A program made the translations under genes and the position numbers. From Chrysogorgia sp. JL179-B06 (lineage: Eukaryota > Cnidaria > Anthozoa > Scleralcyonacea > Chrysogorgiidae): a stretch of 64,000 nucleotides of DNA. The first letter of the stretch is position 1. Each line of letters starts with the position of its first letter. Under the pieces are notes generated by a model. It did no database searches and was not told the DNA's origin. It saw only the letters and a list, made by a program, of their open reading frames with translations. Below, one piece after another: positions 50,341 to 60,227 of the stretch. Location: assembly GCA_035772405.1 (NCBI GenBank), contig JAYKKM010000222.1, forward strand, positions 186,001 to 250,000. Reading direction: 5' to 3'.

Positions 50341-51780
50341 CTACCGTTTTAGCTTGTAATAATCATAAGCAAACCACGCAAGTACCACCGCAAGTACCCA
50401 CAGATTCTGAGCCAACCATGCGAGGCCCTTCGCGCCCAACGTCAACGCATTATAAACTAAGTTAGCCAACCCAACAGCCCATGGACCCATCCTCGTTATC
50501 GCGTTCTTAACAGCCTGTGCGAACGACCTCGTGGCCATAGCGCCCCTCATAACAGCAGACCTCCCAGCGATAATAATAGTTGTTATAATCCCAGCTACTG
50601 AAATCGCTACAGCGCTCAACCCGACTACATTTTCTTTAGCCCATTCCTTAAACTTCTGCAATCTGTCAATGTCGACTTCTTGTTGCTCTCTAACCTCTTC
50701 TATTTGTCGCTGCTCGATAGTTCTGTCTCTGGCTTGCTTGAGTCCTGACTCTCTTTCAACCAAACCAACGTGCTCTCGCTCTTCGTCGGGCGTGGGACCA
50801 GTTTGGTTAGTTTTTTTATCAAGCTTTGCCAATCTCCCACTCGTCTCATCTATCGTCTCTTGAAAGTGGTCTACCTGCGCTTGCAACGCACCATCGTCAC
50901 CTGTTCTTGACTCAGGCACCACACTATCGCTTGGATTAACCACACCACTCAGATCACGGTTCTCGTCTGGTGATAACCCAGGTATGTCGTCGTGATCCAC
51001 TCTTGTCTCAATCACTGGGAGGTCATCTGAGGCCACTTCTGTTGTGACAACTGTTGTTTCTGCATTCTCAGGGATTTGACTAACTAACTTTTTGAACTGC
51101 TCGATCGCGTTTTTACTACTCACGTCTTTACTGTAGATCAAACCTTTTTTCCCAGGTTTTAGAATTCGTTTGGGTGCTCCATATTTACCGTCTTTGTTTA
51201 CCGGTTTGAAAAGAATAGCCCCCGAGTCCGTAACCTGCGACCTGTTGACTATTTTCCTTGACGCGTCGTCTTGACCGAGTGCCTTTTTGCTTAATTTACG
51301 TATTTTCTTGTTTATTAGCTTGATTCTTTTTACGTTGTTTTCTGTTAGCTTTTTGTTGGATGCTTTTAGCTCGCCCAGCCTTCTCTCAATTTCTTTCTCC
51401 TCTTCAAAAGCTATACTAAAACTCTCGTCATTGACATCACCATATGACTCCTGCTCAACAAACTCCACTGCAGGGACTTCTGTGTTGGTTCCCCTTATCG
51501 TCACCGTCTTACCATCATCAGTATCAATAAATGACGTCTCTTTTTGCCAATCTCGTCTCGCGTCTAGCTCACTCCTTATCTTTTTCGCTTGGTCTTGATA
51601 GCCGTTGTAATTAACACGAGCGTCTTCCGGCATGTCGTCTTCAGTGTGCTTACCGTACATGCCTTCAATAACGTCTTCAACATCGATGAGCGTCTTCTCT
51701 AATTGCTCATTACTCATGTCTTCGTACTTGTTGAGGGTTTCCATCTCGATCTCGTCAAAAATTTCCCCACCTTCAGCCAT
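50341..51780 (-). CDS. Coiled-coil/membrane protein, paralogue 1
   Basis: 479 aa, counterpart of 17234-18673. The first ~80 residues are unrelated or strongly diverged (MAEGGEIFDEIEMETLNKYE), the TSFIDTDDGKTVTIRGTNTE region and the C-terminal membrane module are nearly unchanged, and the linker regions vary. A second, shorter paralogue lies immediately upstream. Probably a virion membrane-associated protein. Confidence 0.72.
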   Translation of the reverse strand: MAEGGEIFDEIEMETLNKYEDMSNEQLEKTLIDVEDVIEGMYGKHTEDDMPEDARVNYNGYQDQAKKIRSELDARRDWQKETSFIDTDDGKTVTIRGTNTEVPAVEFVEQESYGDVNDESFSIAFEEEKEIERRLGELKASNKKLTENNVKRIKLINKKIRKLSKKALGQDDASRKIVNRSQVTDSGAILFKPVNKDGKYGAPKRILKPGKKGLIYSKDVSSKNAIEQFKKLVSQIPENAETTVVTTEVASDDLPVIETRVDHDDIPGLSPDENRDLSGVVNPSDSVVPESRTGDDGALQAQVDHFQETIDETSGRLAKLDKKTNQTGPTPDEEREHVGLVERESGLKQARDRTIEQRQIEEVREQQEVDIDRLQKFKEWAKENVVGLSAVAISVAGIITTIIIAGRSAVMRGAMATRSFAQAVKNAITRMGPWAVGLANLVYNALTLGAKGLAWLAQNLWVLAVVLAWFAYDYYKLKR

Positions 51781-51839
51781 ACTACATTAGCTCACATTTT
51801 GAGTGTCGCTCTCTGACTCCTACGAACCACATTTTCTTT

Positions 51840-52847
51840 CTAGTTTAAATAATTATACGCAAGCCACGCGAATGTCACCGCAAACACCCACAGATTTTGA
51901 GCTAGCCAAGCGAGACCCTTCGCACCTGTCACCAGCGCGTCGTAAACTAAGTTAGCCAATCCAACAGCCCATGGACCCGTCTTCGTTATCGCGTTTTTAA
52001 CAGCCTGCGCGAGTGACCTCGTAGTCATAACGCCTTTCATAACGTTAGTCCTCCCAGCGATAATAATGGTTGTCATAATTGCAGCTACTGAAATCGCTAA
52101 AGCACTCATCCCAACCATATTTTCTCTAGCCCATTTCTTGAACTTCTGCAACCTGTCAATGTCGACTTCCTGCTGCTCTCTAACTCCCTCCATTTCTCGC
52201 TGTTCAATAACCATGTCTCTAGCTTGTCTAAGTCCAACCATTCTCTCAGCTAGATCGATGAACTCTTCGTTCTCTGCGATCGTGAGGTCTTTTACTGCGA
52301 GCTCCGCTATTCTTTTGTTCACTTCATTTATCAAGTTTTGATAACGGTCCGCTCGTATTTGCAATGCGCCAGTGTCACCTATTCTTGACTCAGACATCAC
52401 ATTCTCACCTGGATTGAGCATGCTATTCAGCTCGCGGTTCTCGACTGGTGTTAGTCCAGGTATGTTGACGTACTCTGCGTGTGTGGTGTCTAACAATGGC
52501 ACACTCCTCGCGACGTCTTCACGATCTCTCACGTTGTCAATAGTCTGCGTTGCGAGATCACTAAAAACCCTCTCCACATGTTGATACACTCCTCCACCAC
52601 TCCGCGTTACGAGATCGCTAGTAGTCTCCCCCATGTGTTGACGAAGTCTTATGTCGTGTTCGCGCTTCAGTCCACTCTCCACTCTAGTTAGTCTAGTTTC
52701 CTCATCGGCTGTGACGCCTAGATCGCCCCGAGCTAGCTCAAGATCTTGAGTGGCTCTTTCGAGACTGCGATCTAGTTCATCATTACTCATATCTTTGTAT
52801 TCATCAAAGCCCTCCGTCTCGAGGTCGTCGAAGCCACTCTTAGTCAT
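51840..52847 (-). CDS. Coiled-coil/membrane protein, paralogue 2
   Basis: 335 aa. It shares the YKDMSNDEL N-terminal motif and the C-terminal ~115 residues (EQQEVDIDRLQKFKKWAREN, membrane segments, LAWLAQNLWVFAV) with paralogue 1, but lacks the TSFIDTD region. Element 1 has no equivalent, so it is an element-2-specific duplication or a loss in element 1. Intact. Confidence 0.72.
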   Translation of the reverse strand: MTKSGFDDLETEGFDEYKDMSNDELDRSLERATQDLELARGDLGVTADEETRLTRVESGLKREHDIRLRQHMGETTSDLVTRSGGGVYQHVERVFSDLATQTIDNVRDREDVARSVPLLDTTHAEYVNIPGLTPVENRELNSMLNPGENVMSESRIGDTGALQIRADRYQNLINEVNKRIAELAVKDLTIAENEEFIDLAERMVGLRQARDMVIEQREMEGVREQQEVDIDRLQKFKKWARENMVGMSALAISVAAIMTTIIIAGRTNVMKGVMTTRSLAQAVKNAITKTGPWAVGLANLVYDALVTGAKGLAWLAQNLWVFAVTFAWLAYNYLN

Positions 52848-52853
52848 GTTACA

Positions 52854-53957
52854 TTAGCTCACATTTTGAATATCGCTTTCTGGTATCCACGAATTATGTT
52901 TGCTCTCATAACCCAACCATTTGACCAGCGCCATCTTCTTCCCTCTGACTTTCTTTCTTTTCAACACCTTTTCAACTCTGTACACATCGTCACCAGGTCT
53001 CTTATTAACCAGCGATAATTCCTGCTCATAAAATTTACCAATAATCTGTTCACCGGTGTGGTCCTCAATTTCATACACATTTGGGTCACCACGAATAACC
53101 TTTACCACTTTAAACAGCTCTTCAGTGAAGTTGGCTTCATAGCCCTTTGTGAACACACTCTTGTATTTACTAATTCTCACCGATTGACCAACTCTAAACT
53201 TTGGTAATGGGTTGTCTGCAAATTGGTGACCGAACAAAGTGGTCCACACTTCGCTTTCGTTTGACTTATTGACGTCCTTCGGTTTCATCATAATGCTTCG
53301 ATTCACACTGCTGTTGTAATTGCTCACAAACTGGTCTAGAACCCCAATCCACTTGTACGTCCCGCGAGCGTAAAAATACTTCCACATAATACTCTTGAGA
53401 CTTCTATTAAAACGCTCGACAACAGCAGCCTTTTTATCGCTCTTAGTGCTGAAATATTCAACACCATGTTTTTCCAACAAACTTTTCACACCAACGTTGT
53501 AGAACTCAAGTCCATCGTCAAATTGCGCTAACTTAGGTGCGACCCCAAACCGATCTTTAAAGTCAACCAACAATTTTCCAACAGCCTTAGTCATGTTCTT
53601 AGTGTCTTTTCTATAGACTGCAATGCCAAAAGCGTATCTACTCAATATTTCAATGCCTGTTAGTATCCAATGATACCCTCCATTCTGTTTTGAGTGCTTA
53701 CTCATGTCCACTAAGTCCATTTGGAGCTCTTCACCAAGAAATCCAACAAAAGTCGCGCGGAACTTATGTCTTCTCACAATAGGTTTGTACCTAGTGTAAG
53801 TGTCCTGCGCTGTCAACCATTCTTTCACTGTTTTTCTAGTTACTTTCAATCCGTCTCCCAATGCACTTCGATACAGTCTCTCTACACCAGTGTACCCTGT
53901 CTTGGGATTGTAGTAAATGTCTCGCAACCCTTGCTCTGTTTCCACGCCAAGCTCCAT
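52854..53957 (-). CDS. int: Retroviral-type integrase with chromodomain
   Basis: 367 aa from MELGVETEQG. The D, D, E residues (LQMDLVDM, FDDGLEF, VVERFNRS) and the C-terminal chromodomain (YRVEKVLKRKK; KWLGYESKHNSW) are intact. Nearly identical to 16124-17227. Confidence 0.96.
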   Translation of the reverse strand: MELGVETEQGLRDIYYNPKTGYTGVERLYRSALGDGLKVTRKTVKEWLTAQDTYTRYKPIVRRHKFRATFVGFLGEELQMDLVDMSKHSKQNGGYHWILTGIEILSRYAFGIAVYRKDTKNMTKAVGKLLVDFKDRFGVAPKLAQFDDGLEFYNVGVKSLLEKHGVEYFSTKSDKKAAVVERFNRSLKSIMWKYFYARGTYKWIGVLDQFVSNYNSSVNRSIMMKPKDVNKSNESEVWTTLFGHQFADNPLPKFRVGQSVRISKYKSVFTKGYEANFTEELFKVVKVIRGDPNVYEIEDHTGEQIIGKFYEQELSLVNKRPGDDVYRVEKVLKRKKVRGKKMALVKWLGYESKHNSWIPESDIQNVS

Positions 53958-53962
53958 ATAAT

Positions 53963-54661
53963 TCACACAATATACAGTTCCAATAGCACCGCGCCAATTT
54001 TAAGATCACCATTATTTGGTTTGACACGAAATGTCATACTTGAGTAAACACCTTTTTTAATACCCACCTTGGACTCAATGTCCACATGACGTTGCACTGA
54101 CCCATTCAAAGACTGTTCAGTGGGTATTGGCAACGTTGTGATCACACTGCTTCGCTTCCCATCAATACCAACGTTGCTCTCAGAGTCAACAATATCACAT
54201 AAGATTTCTATGTACTTCAGACCTTTGAGCATATCGACCTCGTTTGGGCTAACGTACCACCGCGAGCCGCCCTCGATCACCCTATCCCTCGCGAAACCAA
54301 ATAGAGGTCCAAAGGGACCAAGCCTAAGTGGGGCGCTAACCTTAATCAAGCATCTACTTGTGAGCGGCGATTTCAATATCTCGAGGTCCACACCCTTACG
54401 TTCTTTTGAGTCTTTTTCTAATAGTCTGGCTAGTGCGTCGAAGCCAACATACCCTCCACTCGTTATCGTACTTTTAAGATCACTCGAAGGGTGACTCAGC
54501 GCGGGGAGCCAAGCGCCGTCACTATCCATTATGTTATGATAGTTCCAAAACACAGTAGCTGTCTTGACCATAATACATGGGTTATCGTGCGTGACCATCA
54601 CACTGTTGTCAAAGGACACAACTTTTTCTGCGCCTTCAATGAATACCGTCAACTTTCGCAT
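53963..54661 (-). CDS. Minor capsid (penton-like), single copy
   Basis: 232 aa starting MRKLTVFIEG. The N- and C-terminal blocks match both element 1 paralogues. The central ~100 residues (WLPALSHPSSDLKSTITSGG and onward) are a third, different version. It is transcribed from the 24-bp divergent promoter. Confidence 0.65.
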   Translation of the reverse strand: MRKLTVFIEGAEKVVSFDNSVMVTHDNPCIMVKTATVFWNYHNIMDSDGAWLPALSHPSSDLKSTITSGGYVGFDALARLLEKDSKERKGVDLEILKSPLTSRCLIKVSAPLRLGPFGPLFGFARDRVIEGGSRWYVSPNEVDMLKGLKYIEILCDIVDSESNVGIDGKRSSVITTLPIPTEQSLNGSVQRHVDIESKVGIKKGVYSSMTFRVKPNNGDLKIGAVLLELYIV

Positions 54662-54685
54662 TATGTATAACATACGGTATGTTAT
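54662..54685. promoter_or_regulatory. 24-bp bidirectional promoter with TATAACATA dyad
   Basis: Same spacing as 14439-14462. It contains TATAACATA and the inverse TATGTTATA as an interrupted palindrome between the two ATGs. Confidence 0.65.
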
Positions 54686-56158
54686 ATGCAGAAAGCCCTT
54701 CGCGAGTACTATGGAAAGTACTACAAACTCGCGATGGCTAACACATCGAAGGCTGCACACGACGCAAAGGCAGACCTCATCAAAAAGTACCCTCACGCTA
54801 CTTTAAGCAAATTTGAGTTCTATCCAAATATTTTGCAAGATGGTAAGATCATGAGTGTCGACATATATTTCAGAAACAACGACATCCTCAGCACAGACAT
54901 AACCAGCACAACCTTCAAAAATGATAAAAACATGTGGAAGTGGTTACACAATAGCAAGTTCCCAATAATATGGCAAGGCGGTGGAACTATCCAACCACTA
55001 CCAAAAGGTCATAAAAACCATTGGGGACTTTGGGACGGTTATCCAACAGAAAATGTGTTGAATTATCCAGTGAATAACTTTAAAGTTTTCGTTAACCAAA
55101 ATAGCTACTTCATGTCAAAGCTACCAGTCTTGCGAGTCACCACGTCAAAGACAAAATCAGAGTGGGATGACAGCGAATCTTACTACCGCATTGTGTTTGC
55201 GATGTATTGTGCAAGTTTCTGTTGTGGGGTGTCATTGCAACATTTATCAGTGTCACAAGAAGTCCACCCCGTGGTCACAAGTGTGATGAGATTTCATTTG
55301 TACTTCACCATTAGAAGACTTCTCAGAAGAATGGAAGGTGGTGAGACCATGAGATCAATAAGTAGAGAATTTAACGCTTCCGAATTGTATGGCAAGATTT
55401 CCAAAATCCCCAGAAGGCACTACTACCAGAATAAAGTCCTGAGCGATGGTACTTTAGGTGAATCCAGAGTCTTCACACTCAACGACGTTCAGAACGATTA
55501 CAAACGATACGTCGCACGACTCTCAGACGGCTTCACCAACATTGGACTGCAATATCTAAATCAAAGCATAGAGTCCTTTGTGTACTCCACACTTGGTGCA
55601 CAAGCTAGAACACGTGTATCAGTCGTTGGTGGTTCTGCAGGAAGTCTAGAGACCCAACAAGAGTTCCGCAAGTTGTTTTCTGACAGTGTTATACAGTATG
55701 ACGTATCGACATGGATTCTCAACATGAATAAATCGATTAGAGACACCAACGTTGTCCAAAATCTTGCAGTGTCGCCAAGTACATGGTTAATGCCGAGTAA
55801 CCTAGTGATTCTCAAGAATAAAATCGCTGGGTACAACAACTTATTAAAGATTGCCACAGAGTCCATGAGATTTGGAGTGAACACCAGCTTGAACGCAACA
55901 ACACCAACAACTGCGGCTAAAAAAGTCCACCAAGAAAATGTGGTGACTAACTTAGTAACGCCAGCGAGTCTTGCGGCTAAAAAAGTTCACCAAGAAAACG
56001 TGGTGGCTAAAAAAGTTTACCAAGAAAATGTGACACCACTTCCTGTGAGAAAAACAGTGGCCACCACCACAAGTAAGTCAGACACGACAACGTTGGCGAT
56101 AATCTTAGGGTTCTCAGCGGTATCTGGCTATCTGCTAACCAAATACACCTTGAAGTAG
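54686..56158 (+). CDS. Large structural protein with C-terminal membrane anchor
   Basis: 490 aa, starting MQKALREYYGKYY. It is conserved with 12960-14438 at the N-terminus, in the SDGFTNIGLQYLNQSIE / LGAQAR region and at the C-terminus (SDTTTLAIILGFSAVSGYLL). The centre is replaced. The pre-membrane linker has three KKVHQENV-type repeats instead of the KLGPSKLRPS repeats of element 1. Probable virion protein, family not recognised. Confidence 0.7.
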   Translation: MQKALREYYGKYYKLAMANTSKAAHDAKADLIKKYPHATLSKFEFYPNILQDGKIMSVDIYFRNNDILSTDITSTTFKNDKNMWKWLHNSKFPIIWQGGGTIQPLPKGHKNHWGLWDGYPTENVLNYPVNNFKVFVNQNSYFMSKLPVLRVTTSKTKSEWDDSESYYRIVFAMYCASFCCGVSLQHLSVSQEVHPVVTSVMRFHLYFTIRRLLRRMEGGETMRSISREFNASELYGKISKIPRRHYYQNKVLSDGTLGESRVFTLNDVQNDYKRYVARLSDGFTNIGLQYLNQSIESFVYSTLGAQARTRVSVVGGSAGSLETQQEFRKLFSDSVIQYDVSTWILNMNKSIRDTNVVQNLAVSPSTWLMPSNLVILKNKIAGYNNLLKIATESMRFGVNTSLNATTPTTAAKKVHQENVVTNLVTPASLAAKKVHQENVVAKKVYQENVTPLPVRKTVATTTSKSDTTTLAIILGFSAVSGYLLTKYTLK

Positions 56159-56160
56159 TA

Positions 56161-57111
56161 ATGAGTCTAAACTATGGGTATGAGTCTGACGACCCTCACG
56201 ATAAAATACTGAAGAGAACGAAAAGACATCTGGACGAAGATCCTAAATTAAGCGCGACTGGTGGAAGGATGTCTGGAATAATAGACATGCAAGGCTCAGC
56301 GATAAAAAACGTAGCAGACCCAGTCGATGACTCAGACGTTATCAATAAAAGAACTCTAGAGCAATTGCTATCAAGCTACCTCAAGAGTCAGTCCTACAAC
56401 ATTGTGCTCGACTTCAACGTTAGCACACACGCCTTGAAAAATGTGGAATTTCACACCAATGGTTCAAACAAAGTGAAAGCTATTGGTGAAACAAGTAAAT
56501 TAGTGCAAAACAACCCGGCTTATGGTCCTATTGTTGGCATCAGTGGTGTAAGCCAAAGTTTTCTGTCACCTGTGTTAACACCAATCCCACTTGAGTCAGG
56601 TCTTCACTTTAATTGCCCGAGTATGCAATGGTGTGATCTCTCCATTTTTGTTGTGGTGAGGTTACCAATGAGAACCGCTGGATCAAATTGGGAGACAATT
56701 ATATCAAACGACGATGGTCAGTGGGATAAGTTCATAGGGTACAAGACTGGTATGACTAATGGACTCGCGTATGGTGGTAGCGTCCCAGCGATGGAGAGCG
56801 TATGCACTATTCCGAGTATTATTGACATAAGTAAAATGCATATGATATCGATACACTGGCAAATGGACAATTCACACGTCAGAGTCAACAACGTTAAGTC
56901 AACCGATTCAGACTTCGTAGCAAATATGAAAAAGATAGGCGCACCCTATGGAACAATTTTTGGAATACATCGACCAAGAATACCACTCGCACCTTATGCG
57001 CACCCATCGTTGATAGAATTCTACGGTGTGAAAATTGTGAGTGGTTACATGACGAACCGAGACATCATAATCATGGGTGGAGAAATGATGAAGGAATATG
57101 GTGTAAAGTAA
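56161..57111 (+). CDS. Fibre/spike-like protein
   Basis: 316 aa, nearly identical to 12007-12957, with the same tail-fibre-type IIDMQGSAIKNVADPVDDSD motif at 41-60 and a beta-rich C-terminal region. It starts 2 bp after the previous stop. Confidence 0.6.
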   Translation: MSLNYGYESDDPHDKILKRTKRHLDEDPKLSATGGRMSGIIDMQGSAIKNVADPVDDSDVINKRTLEQLLSSYLKSQSYNIVLDFNVSTHALKNVEFHTNGSNKVKAIGETSKLVQNNPAYGPIVGISGVSQSFLSPVLTPIPLESGLHFNCPSMQWCDLSIFVVVRLPMRTAGSNWETIISNDDGQWDKFIGYKTGMTNGLAYGGSVPAMESVCTIPSIIDISKMHMISIHWQMDNSHVRVNNVKSTDSDFVANMKKIGAPYGTIFGIHRPRIPLAPYAHPSLIEFYGVKIVSGYMTNRDIIIMGGEMMKEYGVK

Positions 57112-57318
57112 ATGGGAGCGTGTATTTCGAGACCTCATGAAATATATAAGATAAATAAGACGACTGATCACATGTTCAAAGCTGGTGGGTCATTTGGCCG
57201 CGGTGACGTTACTCTCGAGCTCCACGCTGAGATTGGTATGAGGTCTAAAAAGACTTACGGCGAACCTATTATGTTGCCAGAGTCAGACAAAGTAGGAGTG
57301 GTAGGAGACGTGACCTAA
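57112..57318 (+). CDS. 68-aa protein with N-myristoylation-type start
   Basis: MGACISRP start (Gly2, Ser6, Cys4). One residue shorter than 11797-12006 near MLPESDK. The start codon directly abuts the fibre stop. Confidence 0.7.
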   Translation: MGACISRPHEIYKINKTTDHMFKAGGSFGRGDVTLELHAEIGMRSKKTYGEPIMLPESDKVGVVGDVT

Positions 57319-57326
57319 GTTATGTA

Positions 57327-57467
57327 ATGAGTTGGCTTAGAAAGCTGGTTCGTAACATTAGAAACTTTTTCAGACGACGTAGAAAACTGAGGACTAATAA
57401 AACGTATTTGCTGCATTGGTACACAACAAACCAGATCTATAAAAAACCTGACACCTGTGTCGAGTAG
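57327..57467 (+). CDS. 46-aa arginine-rich peptide
   Basis: MSWLRKLVRN start with RRRRK. Same length as the element 1 peptide at 11650-11790, with only conservative differences, so the short frame appears to be selected. Possible DNA-binding core peptide (inference). Confidence 0.6.
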   Translation: MSWLRKLVRNIRNFFRRRRKLRTNKTYLLHWYTTNQIYKKPDTCVE

Positions 57468-57490
57468 TTTTTTTTTGCGAGGCTATAGTA

Positions 57491-58216
57491 ATGGCAACCA
57501 ACTCAGTGCAATTATTCGATGGTCACCAAATCACGACGGTTAATCACAACGGTGAAATATGGTTCAAAGCAAGAGAAGTCGCAAGCGCTCTAGGCTATGC
57601 TCGACCAAAAGATGCAGTCAACGACCACGTCGAACCTGATTGCAAAATGAAGATGGAACAAGCCTCGTTTATCAACGAACTTGGGGTCTACTCGTTGGTG
57701 TTCTCGAGTAAAATGGAGCGTGCGAAACACTTCGGAAGGTGGGTGCACTCAGAAGTCTTACCAAGCGTTAGAAAAAGTTTAGCTAGCGTTGGTCTCAAAC
57801 ACAATCAATTCGTAATGATCACTGAGTTCGACCTTCATACAAAAGTTGTTGGTTTTCTTAGGAAATATTATCCAGAAGCTATTTTGGTGGCCGCTTGTGG
57901 TGAGAATCAAGGTTACCAACGTGGAACACCTGACTTGATTATTGCCAATGCAAACCGACAGCACAGCGGACTCGTGATTGAGTTCAAGAACCCAGGTGGC
58001 ACAGGCAAGACATCCAAAGAGCAGGAGTCTCTGTTGCTCAGATACAAATCCGCTGGTTATCTAACACTCTTGTGCGACTCATACGACGACGCTATTACCA
58101 TGGTAATAAAATATCTCTTTGACGTTGGGTTTCAGTGCTCTCAATGTTCTCGCAAATTTAAAAATAAATCAGCGTTGAGTAACCACGAGAGACGCTATTG
58201 TAAAGAGACTTTTTAG
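57491..58216 (+). CDS. BRO-N / VRR-NUC / zinc-finger fusion protein
   Basis: 241 aa. BRO-N at the N-terminus, VRR-NUC-like motifs GTPD...EFK...EQESLLLRY, and a C-terminal C2HC finger. The 12-residue insert seen after CGENQ in element 1 is absent, a clean 36-bp indel. CTATAGTA lies directly before the ATG. Confidence 0.88.
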   Translation: MATNSVQLFDGHQITTVNHNGEIWFKAREVASALGYARPKDAVNDHVEPDCKMKMEQASFINELGVYSLVFSSKMERAKHFGRWVHSEVLPSVRKSLASVGLKHNQFVMITEFDLHTKVVGFLRKYYPEAILVAACGENQGYQRGTPDLIIANANRQHSGLVIEFKNPGGTGKTSKEQESLLLRYKSAGYLTLLCDSYDDAITMVIKYLFDVGFQCSQCSRKFKNKSALSNHERRYCKETF

Positions 58217-58457
58217 ACAGCGAGTAATGAGTCGAGTTAGCGCTCGTTCTCGTTGTTGAGACGACGCTCGAAGTGACAACTGCTCTAGCATTTTTAAAGA
58301 CGTTTTTTTAACTCAGTAAAAAAATATCTGCGAAACTTTCTCTCTTTATTTCACAAACCTTCTGACCACTGTGTGAAAAAATGTTTCTACGGGAGACATT
58401 GGACGCTCCATGTGACCAATGTCTAAATTTAAAAAAGTGGGGTATTCGAGAACACCC
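58217..58457. other. Convergent intergenic spacer
   Basis: It lies between the converging BRO and TK genes and corresponds to 10630-10865. No conserved frame. Confidence 0.5.
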
Positions 58458-59027
58458 CTAATTTTGTGTGGAAGGATGATGACGTCTGCACACTGCGCGA
58501 TATTGCTCAGCACCACCAACGAATGATGGCCCTGGGTTGTATCTCCAATTGAATGGTGCTTCAACAGTTGTTCCGTAAGTGTCGCGACAAACGGCGCAAT
58601 ACGCTTTTAGAAATGTGATGTCGTCTGCCATTGGGAACAGCGTGTCGAGCTCACCAAGTCTTTTTAAATGCTCTGTTGTTATGAGACCGCAAATAATGAC
58701 GTGAATGCTAGCTTTAATGTATTCGTGAATAACTGACAGATCAGAGTACCAATGGCCTTCGTCAATTCCGATGACGTCATAATCGACTATCTCGGAAGAA
58801 CTTGGAAGGTTGGTGATTAACTTCGCAGGTAAACTGTCTGATCCAACAACAATGGTCTGACGATGTGTGGAGAACGCGTGGTCAGTTCGCCTAGTGTCAC
58901 CTGTGTTGTTCATGTAAAGGACTTTGAGCCCTGACTTACTTAACGTGACTAACCTGCGGAGAGTCTCTGTCGTTTTCCCTGCGAACATGGGACCAATCAC
59001 GATTTCTAGTTTACCAACTTTCTTCAT
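58458..59027 (-). CDS. tk: Thymidine kinase (type II)
   Basis: 189 aa. GPMFAGKT P-loop, IGIDEGHWYSDL, CAVC, and GAEQYRAVCRRH zinc/lasso motifs. One residue shorter than the element 1 TK at YSDLSVI. It overlaps the end of the upstream zinc-finger gene by 17 bp. Confidence 0.95.
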   Translation of the reverse strand: MKKVGKLEIVIGPMFAGKTTETLRRLVTLSKSGLKVLYMNNTGDTRRTDHAFSTHRQTIVVGSDSLPAKLITNLPSSSEIVDYDVIGIDEGHWYSDLSVIHEYIKASIHVIICGLITTEHLKRLGELDTLFPMADDITFLKAYCAVCRDTYGTTVEAPFNWRYNPGPSFVGGAEQYRAVCRRHHPSTQN

Positions 59028-59745
59028 GGTTACTATACCTCCAGAGAAATGCTCTCTCCTGTTGCGGCAACTGTTGTTCGTTGTTAAATATCCGCTGAAG
59101 CTCTAAGTTTTTAAGATGAGACCTCGAGCTCTCATGTCTCAAGCGATGCAGTGGGTCGTTGGTAGCCACACCGCATGGGTGACAGGCGTACACGCTTTCA
59201 TCTCTCGCAAAGTGTCTGTGGGCAGGCGAGAGTACGTGGTCCCTGATATCACCCACACCTAGTATCTCGTTACACCCAACCTTGCAAACGTGAACGTCGC
59301 GGTTTGCGGCGAGCTCTAGCCACGCTTTGGCTTTGGTTGGGCATGGTTTCCACATAAGGGTCGCTAAGAACACTTGGAGGAAATTACCGAGTAATGTAGC
59401 TGTGGACCCACTAGGGTTGTTCAAGTAGACGTCACTCGCTAACATAAGGTACTTGAATGGCGAGTAACACCACACAGGGATTATGTCAGCTAACATACCA
59501 GCAAGCTCGTTGGCTCTGTCTTCTCGAAGATCGATCCAAGCGTCGAGAAGATACCTCGTATGGCGGATCTGAGAGCCAAGCCGTTTTGGTGGTCCTTCAG
59601 GGTCGGGGTCGAACATTGTGTATGTTGAGAAGTACTCGTTTAAGACGGTAGGCCCAGAGACGCCTTGTAGGGTGGGCACACTGATAAAGGCTGTTCTCAA
59701 CATGTTGGCAATATCTTCTTCGCTGATTTCTCGGGCTTGGGTCAT
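59011..59745 (-). CDS. Two-zinc-finger protein
   Basis: 244 aa. The N-terminal ~60 residues differ from 9336-10028, while the middle (IIPVWCYSPFKYLMLASDVY) and both zinc-binding units are the same. The tail is longer by 14 residues and runs into the TK start, because the stop used in element 1 is not in frame. TATAACATA precedes the ATG. Confidence 0.7.
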   Translation of the reverse strand: MTQAREISEEDIANMLRTAFISVPTLQGVSGPTVLNEYFSTYTMFDPDPEGPPKRLGSQIRHTRYLLDAWIDLREDRANELAGMLADIIPVWCYSPFKYLMLASDVYLNNPSGSTATLLGNFLQVFLATLMWKPCPTKAKAWLELAANRDVHVCKVGCNEILGVGDIRDHVLSPAHRHFARDESVYACHPCGVATNDPLHRLRHESSRSHLKNLELQRIFNNEQQLPQQERAFLWRYSNHEESW

Positions 59746-59876
59746 TATGTTATACTCTCAGAAAAAATCCTAATTTTTTAGTGCGTTTGGTCTGGAACTG
59801 TGAGATACCTGTGAGGTCAACTGTGAGACACCTGTGAGGTCAACTGTGAGTAAGATAACACGTGATAATGTATTAG
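59746..59876. promoter_or_regulatory. Divergent promoter region with 23-bp direct repeats
   Basis: Counterpart of 9205-9335. The 23-bp unit is repeated at 59796-59850 with one substitution between units (atacctg / acacctg). Confidence 0.65.
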
Positions 59877-60212
59877 ATGGTTGAGGACTCACAGACGGCT
59901 GTTGACGCTAAGATCACAGCTGATGTGAAAAGTGTTAAGGTGAAGGACCCAAAGCGCGTCGCTGCTGGTAAAAAGTTGGCTGAGATATCGAAAGCTGCGA
60001 AAGAAAAGAAAATGCGTGAAATGATAGTCAACGAAGAACAGGGTGGTGAGTGGAGCTATGGTTACATTGTTGGAACACTTGGTGTTATCATTGCTGCTGC
60101 TTCACTATGGTACACAATTAGCAGTGAAAAAGAACCTGTGAGTGCCGCACCAACACCTGCGTCAGAAAGTCATAGAACTCGTCGTCCAGCGTTAGACACA
60201 TTTGACTCTTAA
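59877..60212 (+). CDS. Single-pass membrane protein with basic N-terminus
   Basis: 111 aa, counterpart of 8875-9204. It has a lysine-rich half, a membrane segment YIVGTLGVIIAAASLWYT, and the conserved ALDTFDS end. First gene of the plus-strand polB cluster here. Confidence 0.72.
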   Translation: MVEDSQTAVDAKITADVKSVKVKDPKRVAAGKKLAEISKAAKEKKMREMIVNEEQGGEWSYGYIVGTLGVIIAAASLWYTISSEKEPVSAAPTPASESHRTRRPALDTFDS

Positions 60213-60227
60213 ACAAAACACACGACA

